NCBI GenBank assembly: GCA_023159155.1
Contig: JAJNNX010000056.1
Location: 248,001-312,000, forward strand
Length of the DNA: 64,000 nucleotides
Origin: Ustulina deusta
Taxonomy: Eukaryota > Ascomycota > Sordariomycetes > Xylariales > Xylariaceae
Direction: 5' to 3'
The notes under the pieces: model-generated
Database searches by the model: none
What the model saw: the letters and a program-made list of their open reading frames with translations, nothing else
Told to the model about the DNA's origin: nothing
Position numbers and translations under genes: made by a program
Shown here: positions 23,482 through 34,170 of the stretch, piece after piece
How positions within the stretch are numbered: position 1 is the first letter of the stretch
Layout of the letters: each line of letters starts with the position of its first letter

Positions 23482-25563
23482 TTAGTCAACGCGCTTCTTG
23501 TGTGTCTTGCAGCCACCGGGGGTCTTGGTTTTCAAAATGTCCTCGGTAGCCTTCTCGGCCAGCATCATGACGGGAAGGACGGGGAAAATGCCCGGGATCT
23601 TGGGGAAAACAGAGGCATCAACAACACGCAGGCCATCGATACCACGGACCTGGAATTTGGAGTTAAGGACAGCCGTCTTGTCGTCGTCAGCACCGATCTT
23701 GTTAGAGCAAGAGGCGTGATGCCCCCAAGCCTCCTCGACAATCCACTCATCAAGCAAGTCGTCAGAGTCTCTAACCTCCTTAGGGGGCCAGAAGACATCC
23801 GCGGTACCATCAATATCAGGAATGTGCTGGAAGAAGTTGACGGCCATACGCATACCCTCTCGAAGAGCGCCAATATCCTTATCGGCCTCCTCCTTGGACA
23901 GACCTTCGTAGGTATTGTGGAAAGTGATGATAGGGGTGTCACGAGGGTTGGTTGAGGCCAGCTTAACAGTACCGGCATGGTTCCTGGTGTGGGCCTTGAG
24001 GACTAGCCAAGACCACCAGTTCTTGTTAGCTACAGTGGCGGCATTGGAAGAGTAGCCAGGGTAAAAGCCGTTGAAGAGGGCAGGGAAACCACCAATCCAG
24101 AGATCGTGCTCGCCGTCCTCCGAGTAAGAGGAGGTGAAGAAGCTACCCATAACGACACCGTTTGAAGCGTAGTTGCCCTTTTCAGCACCCTTGTTCTTTC
24201 GGTCCACGTATTGCGCCCAGCACGGGTCTCCGTCGGCAGCAAGGTAGTAGCAAGCTAGGATACGGGTGAAGTTGGTTGGAAACTCAGCATTGACACTGGT
24301 CTCGAGACGGTCCTGAAGGTTCTCACCGACACCGGGCAGGTCAAGGACGACGGGAATACCAAAGGACTCAAGCTCCTTCTTGGGGCCAACACCAGAGAGC
24401 TTCAAGAGCTGAGGGGAGTTGAATGCACCACCGGCGACAATGACTTCCTTGGTGGCCTTGACCGTGCCAGGCTTACCGCCATTCTCGGTATGGTTAGATC
24501 GGGGGTCGGCGCGGTACAGAGACTGACCGAAGAGGTAGTCAACACCGACGGCCTTGGGCTTCGCTCCAGTGGTATCGAATACAACCTTGGTGGCCAAGGT
24601 TTCAAGAGCCACATCGAGCTTGTACTTCCTGGTGCCACGAGGGGTTTTCGCCGTGGCAACGTCATAGACATAGTCACGAGGGGTAGAGCGGCGGTACTGG
24701 GTGTTGTCCATGTGCTGAGGAAGTTTGGCGAAGGCCTTGGTGGTGTCTCTGTTCGGGTCATCGTTGTTGATATCCGCCACTAGCATCTTATCCATGGCAT
24801 CCGTTATTGCAGTGGTCAAGTTGAGCGGGAGCAGGTCAGTCTCGTAATTGATGCTGTTCTCATGGGCAAAAGTCACAACGTTGTTGATGGCGGTGGTGAG
24901 CTCAGTGTTATCAACACCGAAGGCTTTGGCAGCTCCGGCGAAAACGGACATCAGCTTGACATCTTGGGCACCAATCGCTAACGGATTGGTAGCCATGTGC
25001 AGGTAACCGTTGTGTCCGTGGGTGTGCTCGGTGCCCTTGGGTAGGGTATATTCAACCTTCTCAAGCTTCTTGAAATACTTCCTCATGGCTGTGTTGTCCC
25101 AGCTAGCGTCGCCGGTGATGTTCTTGATGTGGTCCCAGTCGTTCTTACTGGCAAGCAGAGCGACAAGAGCGTTATGCTCAGCGCAACCACCCAGTCCACC
25201 GTATCGGGGGTAAAAGTTACCCAGCTTGGTTGACCCCTCAGGGACATTCAGTCCACTGTAGTATTTGCCATCTGGGGTCAACCAAGTGAGCTTACGGTCC
25301 TTGAGTGCAATCTCATCGTTTTCGTAATGGTGCGTGAAGAAACCCCAGCTCACTTCGTTCCTCTCCGATGTAGGGTTGGCCAGAGCAGGTGCGTTACGCT
25401 CCCGAAGTTGACCATAATCACCACCTGCTTCGATGAGGAGGACACTGTGACCGGCAATGGCGAGGTTGGCGGCGAGCGGTGCACCACCAGGGCCGGAGCC
25501 GATGATAACGTACTCATACTCATCTCGAGCTGGCTTTGCGACAGGGAGAAGCTTATTGCTCAT
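23482..25563 (-). CDS. GMC-family FAD-dependent oxidoreductase
   Basis: A single uninterrupted exon of 693 residues. The N-terminus carries the dinucleotide-binding motif IIGSGPGG (residues 20-27) followed by SVLLIEAGGD. The GMC FAD-contact stretch is RYGGLGGCAEHNALVAL. GMC signature 2 is PQLLKLSGVGP...LPGVGENLQDR. The C-terminal block has WGHHASC (613-619) and LRVVDASVFPKIPG. The family oxidises alcohols, sugars or choline with FAD; substrate cannot be read here. No secretion signal is evident, so it is probably intracellular. The catalytic His position is present (HH at 615-616), but the usual Asn/His after the VxDxSVxP segment is replaced by IFPVLP, as I recall for one fungal clade. Coding is intact with normal GC, unlike the relics around it. 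Confidence 0.93.
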   Translation of the reverse strand: MSNKLLPVAKPARDEYEYVIIGSGPGGAPLAANLAIAGHSVLLIEAGGDYGQLRERNAPALANPTSERNEVSWGFFTHHYENDEIALKDRKLTWLTPDGKYYSGLNVPEGSTKLGNFYPRYGGLGGCAEHNALVALLASKNDWDHIKNITGDASWDNTAMRKYFKKLEKVEYTLPKGTEHTHGHNGYLHMATNPLAIGAQDVKLMSVFAGAAKAFGVDNTELTTAINNVVTFAHENSINYETDLLPLNLTTAITDAMDKMLVADINNDDPNRDTTKAFAKLPQHMDNTQYRRSTPRDYVYDVATAKTPRGTRKYKLDVALETLATKVVFDTTGAKPKAVGVDYLFGQSLYRADPRSNHTENGGKPGTVKATKEVIVAGGAFNSPQLLKLSGVGPKKELESFGIPVVLDLPGVGENLQDRLETSVNAEFPTNFTRILACYYLAADGDPCWAQYVDRKNKGAEKGNYASNGVVMGSFFTSSYSEDGEHDLWIGGFPALFNGFYPGYSSNAATVANKNWWSWLVLKAHTRNHAGTVKLASTNPRDTPIITFHNTYEGLSKEEADKDIGALREGMRMAVNFFQHIPDIDGTADVFWPPKEVRDSDDLLDEWIVEEAWGHHASCSNKIGADDDKTAVLNSKFQVRGIDGLRVVDASVFPKIPGIFPVLPVMMLAEKATEDILKTKTPGGCKTHKKRVD

Positions 25564-28500
25564 CTGGGGGTAGTGGTTATGGGGCTGAATGATGTCGATG
25601 AGGACATCTACTCCGTCTCGACCAGAACTATGAGGAGTCGCATTAGTAACTTATTTTTCCTGGCCCGGAGGCGGACTCAGCTTGTTCCTTACCCAGCCAA
25701 GGCGCAAGGCGCGATCGCGCTAAGAAGCGCGAGATATGAAAAAGATTTCATTTTTGTGTAGCGAATGGAATTCGAATAATATTCTGGTACTGGAAAGGAT
25801 CGTGGGCTTGAAAGTGGAGGGAAAAGAAAGAAAAAAGGGCTCTGAGGAAGGGGAGTAGGAATCCTACTTAGCCCGTGGCATGGAAGGAAGAGAAGAAGAG
25901 AATGTTAACATGCTAGATGTGTTTCCGGACAGCGCCAGGCTGACCGAGAGTCTTATATACAGCCGTTGCTTCTTCATGTCGATCTTGGATTTACTAGTGT
26001 TTGCTGGCTGATCCGCATCTGTCTCTCCAGCCAGGACGGCCAAGCCAGGCGTGTGTGTCTATTTTCGGGCAAGTAGTCATCTCCAGGTCCCCGCAACGAG
26101 ATGCTGACGGGATCTCACCCATGACAATTCTGAAGGCTTCTACCAATAAAGTAATAGAGTGGCATATAGATCGACGGGCAAGGGTAGGAGAGGACCCATG
26201 GCGAGAACCATGACCGCCCGCCTCGCGAACTAACCTAGTGCACAATGTGTGGCCATGAGTCCAGGGCCGAGGCAGGGGTTTGGGCTGCAAGACCGGCATT
26301 GGAAGAGACAAATTCCTCAACTATCGTGTTGTCTTGTATTCAAGACGTCGGATACCACCAACATGTAAATGAGTGTGGATGGCGAGCGCGGCGGCAGGGA
26401 GACGAGAGGCATGTCGTGGTTAGTGTACTACCTATGTAAGTACCTAAAGTACCTCGTATATGCATGCAGGACGTATCAGTTTAACCGTCTATCGTCCATA
26501 ATACATACACCACACTCCACCTACTTTAGTGTGCGTAACAGGTAGGTAGGCTATCTACTGTAGTGTACACTACCAGCACTAGGGTAGTTGGAAATCTGCC
26601 ATCAGTACGCCCAAGAGACCAGCTACTGTGCTGAACCACACTTCAGCAGCGTGCCTCGGCTGCTCATTGGCCGACAGCGGGTGGGAGAGGACATGTTGAC
26701 GGGTTACCTCGGTGGACCCCGGCCCTCCTGGAGAGATGAAGGGTGGATATGGTCATGCTGGTAGTGTGCACGAGATGCTAGGTAATCTCTTTCAGCCCCT
26801 TGTGATGTGGGAGTTCAGGCCAGGATTGTGCAAGGCAAGTGTCAGGAGCCGTGAAATTCCCGAGTGGGTTAGTAAGCCATCAAGTCCGACCTCTGCGCCA
26901 AAGTAGTGTAAGTCGCATAGTGCACACTACCGTCATGACATGCAGGCGGCCTGGCCGAGCAACTGTTATGGCCATGCCCAGAGTGTCGTCGACCAAGCCG
27001 TGTTTGGTTCCTGCAGGAAAAAACGTGTGCGCCAAAGCGCCCCTACCAAGGCGACTGTGACAGCACATTTGGGTAGACTACGGGTAGTAGAGTATACACT
27101 AGGCACCTACCTACCTCCTGCACTTATAGAAGTACAATATGTAGGGAGCAGTACAGTGCTACAGTACTCATGACCTCATTCATGATGTGTACTGTTGTGC
27201 TACGATAACATCACAGCCTATCGATTGATTGGCTTTGTGACTGCGGTGTAACAATATGCCAAACAAGGAATTCGAAGCAGCAACCTGTAACACCAAGAAT
27301 TAGGTAATTGCACTAACGAACCGTTGGATCTCAGCTACACTAACTCCCTAAATGACTAGTGGAATCGCAAGCAAAATCCGGGGGCAACATTGGATGGATG
27401 CATAGACACTAATCTGCCAAGTGCACTAGTGCAGTTTCCACTACACTAACTGCTGTGGCAAAGCTGACGAGATGGAGGCGGCAGGCAGCCAGCGAGATGG
27501 GTTTGCCTCATCTAGTAATTCACATACTAGGTACATAGTCGAACTAGATACTAAGCCTATCAAGTGTACATGTCCACAACAGGTAGTGGTCTAGATCGGT
27601 AAGGGAGTGTACTGCCTACTTTTCTAAGCCTTTTCATTATGGCATCCTACCTAGTATGTGACCTACCCTTTATACATACTTTGCATACACTAAATACTAC
27701 TGCTGGATATAAATTGATTCTATACAGTGGTTACCGAATGTGTAAGAGACGTTGAATGCCCCTTCTGTATATTCGGACTTATTCTGCATTATTGTGCTGC
27801 ATCACGATAGGGAACTACTATTAGTGGACATGTACACGTCAGGAGGTACCTAGTATCATACATACATACTTACTGCTAAACAAAAAAATTGACCCTGGAC
27901 AACATACCCACCTTTTAACCTTAAAAAACTATGGAACTTCTCAGACATGCAACAGACGTACTTCGACAAGGGTTCTTGACACACTGTGCCAGCTTCAAGC
28001 CCCTCCACTAGTGTGAAGTCCAAGCAAATGCCGAGCCGTTAGAATGCTTTAGTGCACCTCTAGATCTCAATCCTTCGGTGGCCCAGCTTATTTTTAGGAT
28101 CGCAAGCTCGACATCTCCGAAGGGCCTGGGCAATACTATTCTGTCCACCTCACAAAACCTAGACTGGTCGTAAGTATGTCCGTCATGGAGGAGTAACCTA
28201 GATGGTTATGGCGCCGTCACGATCATCTTGCTGGTCCGGACACTCGTCGCTTTCAACCAGGAGGGTGTCGTTGGCATTGGCGTCACAATTACCTACCCTA
28301 CTTGACCTTCGCCGGCGCTCAACACACACCATATGTGCGCTGGCGTTGCAACCTTAGGTATGTAGGATGTAGTGAATGTTTCTTTCATGTTATCATGAAT
28401 TTTGGCTGGTGCTTACTATTTGGTTAAAATCTTGATTTTTTTACTCTTCTTACTGTTGGGACACACTATCAGTCTATCAATGACAGGCTTCGGCTCTAAC

Positions 28501-29260
28501 CTGAGGAAGATCTGTACCCCGACGCCACCAAGCACCTAAAGAGTCCTTAATAATAAATAGCATCAGTTTGAAACCTCGCCGCCAAGGGCGCCTACTGTAT
28601 CCGCATTGCAGTCCCAGTGCCATGGATGCGAATTCAGCCGACGAAGCCGCAGACCAGAATTCGGTATGGGGCATCAAGGATCGAGATGCTGGCTGAGAAT
28701 GCCCATCTCACTATCGCGTCGTATTCTGTGGTATCAAGAGAATCCATGCAGTTAATAATACTACATATAGGGTCGCATGACAGGCGGGATTCCTTCACAT
28801 GGGACTGTCCTCCTCGGCAATCTCGCTCGAACCCTGGTGACATGAACCCGCGGGGGCATACCTAAACGTAGCTTATATGACTCCTCATCTGCACCCATGT
28901 TCACAACGTCTATATGTCTCAACTACATCTGTGACTGCTATCGTAGTGCTATTGTAAGTCGCATTGCCTACCCGCTCGATATCCGGGCGTAAAGTCTCGT
29001 GCTAGGAGTTTGCTCTGTTCTACCTTTGAAGCCCCCCAGCTGACGAAGAATGTGTACGGAAACTCGTCGTTTAGTTTGCTTACATGCCTTCTCAAACATA
29101 AATATCGGCTACATGAGTTTCATCGGTAAGCACTCCCAACTCGACTCCAACCGCTTATCATTGGTTTTCCTCCTTCACATGCGGTACTGTAGCGCAGAAT
29201 TGGCGACGACGCTCTCTAGAGTTGGGATTAATGCGTTTGCTTTATTATTTCGTCGCTGGC
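25564..29260. other. 3.7-kb intergenic region with decayed sequence
   Basis: Contains the GMC promoter and no supported gene. Recurrent GTAGGTAGG-type words occur at 26540, 27104 and nearby. A tRNA-like minus-strand patch lies at about 27270-27345. Short frames such as plus 28060-28150 (LNPSVAQLIFRIASS) and minus 28634-28760 (SIINCMDSLDTTEYDAI) look protein-like and may be gene relics, but I cannot name them. Confidence 0.45.
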
Positions 29261-30360
29261 CTATAATATTGTAACTTTCAGCGAAATTGATTGGTAGATG
29301 TGGCCATCGTCGTCCTCGTCTTTCATGGAGCTATCACCATACACTCCAACAGTCTTCTTGGCAGCCGACTCGCCTGAGAGATATGCGCCAACCACCCCAA
29401 TGATGTCGCTATGACGACTTCATCGAATTGATAGGTACTTCCCTCGCCGGTTGCTAGCTCTACTTTGTGCCCCAGGAGTCTTCGCTCTGGCGTGCACAAG
29501 GAGACAACTTCAGCCTGGAGAAGGAGCTTGGCTTGCTCCCTGGCCTGCTTGGAAATTTTGTTCAGAGTGGCCGAGTAGTCGGATTCGACAAACATTTCCT
29601 CTAGATGTGGTCAGCGACAGCTTGCCATCGGCTCCCAAATTCGAGTTCCTATCTCCTCCACAGCATTCTTCCATCCGTGCAAATCTCAGGCTCGGCTTCT
29701 AAACTGGCTCACCTACATATGCACCCCACATCTCGCTCATCTGTATAATAAGCTCCTTTCCACCGTTGCCTACCACTTGTTCTCCTATTCTCTTTTCTCA
29801 CAAAATCGTACATGGACTCCTCATGAGGAATACTCCTTCCGCCATACCGCTTGCTCGCGGCCGCGCTGGTTTCGAAGGTTTCGCTGATAATCTTCCATAG
29901 AAGAGAAGAGAGCCTGTCCGCTTGGTCATCTAGCAACGACGCGCCTGCGGAATCGTAAATGAGCTGCTGGTCATTCCAGTGATGCGGGGGAGTACCCGTC
30001 CCCAGGGCAAGTTTCCAGATTGGATGAATTTCACGGCTGTCTCACGTATGCATCCAATTCCGGCCGCTATCAATTTCCTAGTCAGTGACGTGCTGGCCTT
30101 GATTGCAGTTAACTAGACAGAGATATCAATTACGTAACCCAGCAGGCCGGACTAGCATATCTATAACGCGTGGTGTTAGGTCATTTTTTCATTCGATGCC
30201 CTGCATCTTTGATATTTGTGACGTACTCTGCCCCCAATTTTATCCCTTGCTTCAACAATCGTCACCCTGAGCCCTTGCGACAAGAGGATGCCGGCGCAAC
30301 GAAACACCTGCACCAACAATGCCGACCGATGTGTGGGCGCTGGCCAACTAAAACATGGTT
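29261..30360 (-). pseudogene. flavin amine oxidase, decayed with internal deletion
   Basis: Read right to left. A dinucleotide-binding start VGIVGAGVS (about 30310-30335) is frameshifted against RCAGILLSQGLRVTIVEARD and KIGGRV (about 30230-30300). An intron-like gap of about 160 bp follows, then WNDQQLIYDSAGASLLDDQ (about 29920-29975) and FETSAAASKRYGGRSIPHEE. Later come VFVESDYSATLNKI and FDEVVIATSLGWL at about 29400. There the frame jumps straight to GAYLSGESAAKKTVGVYGDS, which belongs near the C-terminus of the family. About 150-200 residues of the substrate and FAD domains are therefore missing. Intact relatives oxidise amines or polyamines. Frameshifts plus the deletion make it non-functional. 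Confidence 0.82.
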
Positions 30361-30837
30361 CATTTCCGTGAGTGCCGAGTCCCGTCTAGGGGTTTTGGTG
30401 CGTGTCGTTTGCATATTCTACTAGATTCAATGTTCAATCATTGATTTCTTTACACAGTGAGCTGAAACAGGTGTAGGTGTTTTAGGAGAAAAAAGGAAGC
30501 AAGCAGCTTGGGGTTACCAGACGATGCGACTACATCTCGTCGCAAACCAGTGAACGCCTTTGTTTTCCGTGCTGTCTATGATCGCAAAACTAGTCGGGTA
30601 GAGCTTGACACTATGGGACAGCCGAAAGTCACGGAAACATGGTACGACTTCTGTGATGGGAACGGAAAAACAGATTTGGGTCAGCGATTGTGTTAAGCTG
30701 GAAGACTTGTCCCGGAAGCAGTTTAGAAAATGAACAACATCAGAGGAAGGTTCTTTATGGTATAGAGCTTCTCATTGATTCTCCTACACTCATACGCTTT
30801 TATTCACATGATGCTTACTTTTATTTAACCCTATATC
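30361..30837. other. short intergenic region
   Basis: About 480 bp between the amine-oxidase relic and the 3' end of the first HET gene. The 62-codon plus frame at 30508-30696 has no recognisable signature. Confidence 0.4.
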
Positions 30838-32700
30838 TCACTCGCTTAATCCCTCATCAGATCCATCGCTGGAAGACTCTCGTAAGGCCCATGCCTCTCG
30901 CAGTAAATCCCATGCTCTAGCTCCCTTTTTCCCACCATCCCTGCCCAGTCGGATGCTAAACATATGGAAATCATTACGATCGGAATCACCATCACCATCA
31001 CTATCTTCTTCCTTAAAGCCACTATCTTTAAACTTAGCGCGCCAGAAATCCGGGCCACCCTCAAACTTGGAAATATTGATAATATCACGCTTACGCGACC
31101 GGGAATCTAGAGCTGCCCCGACGTATCGACAGTCAATAACCAGATCACCATCTTCGCTCGTGCTTACCTGTAACGTCGTGACTAGAAGCGCGGGCCCCTC
31201 GGAATCCAGTTCCTGGTACAATAGAAGGCAGTTGCTCCAGTCCAATAGCGCTGTTTCGAATTTGGCAACGACAGAGACTTCACTTCCGTAGGGCTGCACT
31301 CTTCGTTTCTTCATATCAGTTGGACTGACCGGTCGGGCGCACCAATATCCCACGATGGAGCCATCATGCTGCACAGTAAGCCTGTCATCATTATCATCCG
31401 TCTCCTCGACCTTGATGGGCAAATCATCCAGCGTAGCCGGACACCAGGAAAACCCGCCGGAGTCGGTCATAGTGGGACGGTCGTGGAGGAGAGTCGCGTG
31501 GGGTACAAATCCGATGTGCTTAATGAGCTGTTGGATAATCTCGCTCTCCTTGCGAGTGAAGTCGGGGTCGGGAACGTTGGCCAGCAGGGAGGCGATGAGG
31601 GTGCGATCGCGTACCCACGACGTGCTCCGCGGGCGCAGGATGGCGAGGAGGTCGCTTAGGCTGCGGATGGGGCTGCGGAGCCGCCGGATGACGCTCGAGG
31701 CCAACCAATGGGTATGAGAAGCCATCGATGGATCGCGGGCGAGAATTTCGACCTCGAGGTCTCTGATATCCGGCTTTGTGGGATCGCTCCCCTTGAAGAT
31801 GACCTTGACGTCGCCCGACATGGCGAGCTCCAAGGCCGTCCAGCCACGCGTAAACCAGGGAGACAAGACGAGGGCGAGACAGGCACTCTCCGGATTGGCC
31901 CACTCGAGCCCGGCAAGGTAGATGTCGTGGACAACGGTGAACTTGGCGTGGCGATATAAGGCGTGCATCTTACTGAGTGCTGTGGATCTCGCATTGGGAT
32001 CCACGGGAATGCAGAGAGTATCCCACCATATACCGTCACATTGCAGGTGACCAGCGATGGCGGCGAAATAGTCCATGAGACAACTATTGGCATGTCCATG
32101 AACTTTCCCGCCAACGCCAGTACCGTCTGACCAGACGTGGGAGATGGCAATGTACGATGTCCCCGGTGGAACCAGCCGGCGCTCAGCTCGCGACCATGCT
32201 GTTTGTCCTGTCTCTCCACCCTTCTCCAAGGCCGGCACAAGAAGGTCAACCGGGTAGATGTAGTCCGTACATCCTTTGCTACATTTTTCATTGTCTCCCT
32301 CAGGGTTCTTGTGAAGCTGGCGAACCGCGGTGCTGTCTAGATGGGCGCCTTGGCATTTGCTCTGCGTGCAGAGCTCGTGGTCGTCGGTATGTCGGATCAA
32401 GGTGTGCGATCGCAGGGACATGACAATGTCCGGCAGGTTCATCTGCTTTCGCTTAGAGACCTCTACTATATTCCAAAGGCGGTTCTTGCAGACTCTCATG
32501 GAGTCCAATTCACGCAACGCCGTCTGCACTGCGGGCCCGATAAGGAATCCGGGGAGCTTGTCGCGTGTGTTGGGGGGCGGGATAGGAAACAGTCCCTTGT
32601 ACTGCTGGATAGACATCATCCAGTTGATAACATTGCAGGCCTCCAGCATGGTGGCCGATGTTTTTCTCATCTTTTCGTCCACTACTCGGCGAATTGGCAT
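30838..32700 (-). CDS. HET-domain protein (5'-truncated by an in-frame stop)
   Basis: 620 residues from the ATG at 32700. The HET domain (PF06985 type) is clear: SYIAISHVWSDGTG, then GIWWDTLCIPVD, ALSKMHALYRHAKFTVVHD and SPWFTRGWTALELAM. Before it lies a Cys/His cluster (HELCTQSKC and EKCSKGC). The C-terminus is acidic and Ser-rich. HET proteins trigger cell death when genetically different hyphae fuse. It is a diverged paralogue of the gene at 34171-36636, arranged head to head. Relative to that gene, about 144 upstream residues are separated by a TAA at 32707-32709, and the Met used here comes two codons after that stop. A shorter functional protein by this start or a pseudogene are both possible. 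Confidence 0.85.
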   Translation of the reverse strand: MPIRRVVDEKMRKTSATMLEACNVINWMMSIQQYKGLFPIPPPNTRDKLPGFLIGPAVQTALRELDSMRVCKNRLWNIVEVSKRKQMNLPDIVMSLRSHTLIRHTDDHELCTQSKCQGAHLDSTAVRQLHKNPEGDNEKCSKGCTDYIYPVDLLVPALEKGGETGQTAWSRAERRLVPPGTSYIAISHVWSDGTGVGGKVHGHANSCLMDYFAAIAGHLQCDGIWWDTLCIPVDPNARSTALSKMHALYRHAKFTVVHDIYLAGLEWANPESACLALVLSPWFTRGWTALELAMSGDVKVIFKGSDPTKPDIRDLEVEILARDPSMASHTHWLASSVIRRLRSPIRSLSDLLAILRPRSTSWVRDRTLIASLLANVPDPDFTRKESEIIQQLIKHIGFVPHATLLHDRPTMTDSGGFSWCPATLDDLPIKVEETDDNDDRLTVQHDGSIVGYWCARPVSPTDMKKRRVQPYGSEVSVVAKFETALLDWSNCLLLYQELDSEGPALLVTTLQVSTSEDGDLVIDCRYVGAALDSRSRKRDIINISKFEGGPDFWRAKFKDSGFKEEDSDGDGDSDRNDFHMFSIRLGRDGGKKGARAWDLLREAWALRESSSDGSDEGLSE

Positions 32701-32706
32701 CTTAGC

Positions 32707-33186
32707 TTAAAAGCGGTCAAGGGATGCGATCAACTCATAGCAGGAAAACACGGCGTTAACCAAGTGCGTGTGAGACACGGACAGCTTTTGCTTCGTGGTG
32801 AAGGCTTGCTGACAGGACATGACAATCAGTGCCCAATCCCAGAAGCTTCTCCAGCGGCAGGCTGGGGCGATGCCTTCCATGATCTTCCTGGTCTCGACGC
32901 ATTGCTTGCGTGTACATTGGCTGACCTTTGCGGCCACGCAAATATGACCCAGACGCGCAAAAAAGGAATCTTTTTTGGACCACTCGTGAGGAATCGCCAA
33001 CCACGGAGCTTTTTGGGCATTGAAATTGGCACATCTGAGGGCTGCAGGTGCGTCGGACTTCTGGATTGCCTCGCAGACTTATCTACACTGACGGGTCTGC
33101 CGTTATCCAAGGCGTCAGTTACCATTTGGGTGCATGGACTCCGCTTCCGATACCGTAATTTCACCATTCTCCACGAGTAGCTCCAT
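32707..33186 (-). pseudogene. detached 5' part of the HET gene
   Basis: A start at 33186 (MELLVENGEITVSEAES), a likely 45-bp intron (33078-33122, GTAACT...AAG) and a frame continuing to the TAA at 32707-32709. It contains CTRKQC, RWRSFWDWALIVMSCQ and LVNAVFSCYELIAS. These align with QNSDC, GWSAFRDWAVTAVSCQ and IASAVGLMNTLLEK of the plus-strand paralogue, so this is the same gene's N-terminal module. The stop lies in the same frame as the downstream 620-codon frame. A single C-to-T change of a Gln codon would explain it; I infer this, as the ancestral base is not visible. Confidence 0.75.
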
Positions 33187-34170
33187 GTCCGCATGTGCAG
33201 AATCAATAGTTGTTATTCATTCTACAATATTCACCATCTGTTATCTTGGCAAGCTCTGCCCCTGAGTGAGGTCTATGTTGGATAGAAAAGTCTGGATGTG
33301 GCCAGCCGGATTCGTAAACTTGGTTCTTGTCACAAACCACGGCGCCAACACGGGTGGGGGCGCAGACCAGCCCTGGAAGTGCACAGCCCCCATCCTGGGA
33401 CCATCTGGGCCAATTGATTGAGGTTTGCTGTGAAATTAGTAGAATTGTCGTTATCTTTTGAACCCAGCTGTAGGTCTATGTGGTCAGGTCTGCATGGCTG
33501 CTGATTTTGCGCCGTCGAGGAGGAGGAGGAGGAGGAGGGGGTGCGGTGCACTATGTCGCAAACAGCTGGAAGGTATAAAATATACTGATTTACAACTACT
33601 TTTTACCTCTTAGTTACTTATACAGACTGACTTAGCCATACCTACAGACTAATCTGTATAGCTAAATAAAAATAGTTATAAATTAGCTATATTTTTTATT
33701 TTCCAGCTGTCTAGCAGCGATAAACACCTAAATCCCTGAATGTCGAAAATCCGCTAGCCTGAAATGTGCATTTTGACCGGTTGTGACCTCTGGCCCGCCG
33801 TCGTGGGGGAAGTTGGCCGAACTTGCTCTCCCCCCTCTCCTATATATGCATCTAGCTTTATTCCTCTTTCCGACCTGCGGGCTCTATATAGCTGTCTGAC
33901 CATATCAGCTGAGGTTGGTCGCTTACGGGACCAGCTGGGAGATAGCCATGGGTTTGTATCCAACCCTAGTTGGGGGCCATTACGTGCTGCGCCTGTGTTT
34001 TCCAAATTCAGAGCTCCCAATTCAGTGATTCGCTCGTGCTCCTTTTTTCACCAAACTCTGCTGCGTCGGAGACAGCCATGCATCATTGCGCTGTCCACGG
34101 TTGATTTCCTTCACAGGGCCACAAGTGAAGACGGTGCCAAAGGACCAAGCAAACAGACACAAACCCAGCC
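33187..34170. promoter_or_regulatory. shared intergenic region of the divergent HET pair
   Basis: About 980 bp between the two head-to-head HET starts. It contains a GGA/GAG trinucleotide run (about 33518-33540), a TA-rich patch at 33590-33710 and a TATATATG at 33841 followed by a pyrimidine-rich stretch, reasonable for a fungal promoter of the right-hand gene. No coding region is recognised. Confidence 0.5.

Noticed and set aside
32687..32770. A 66-bp intron that would remove the in-frame TAA of the left HET gene
   Set aside because: Possible GT and AG exist, but the removed sequence aligns with coding sequence of the paralogue, so it is exon.
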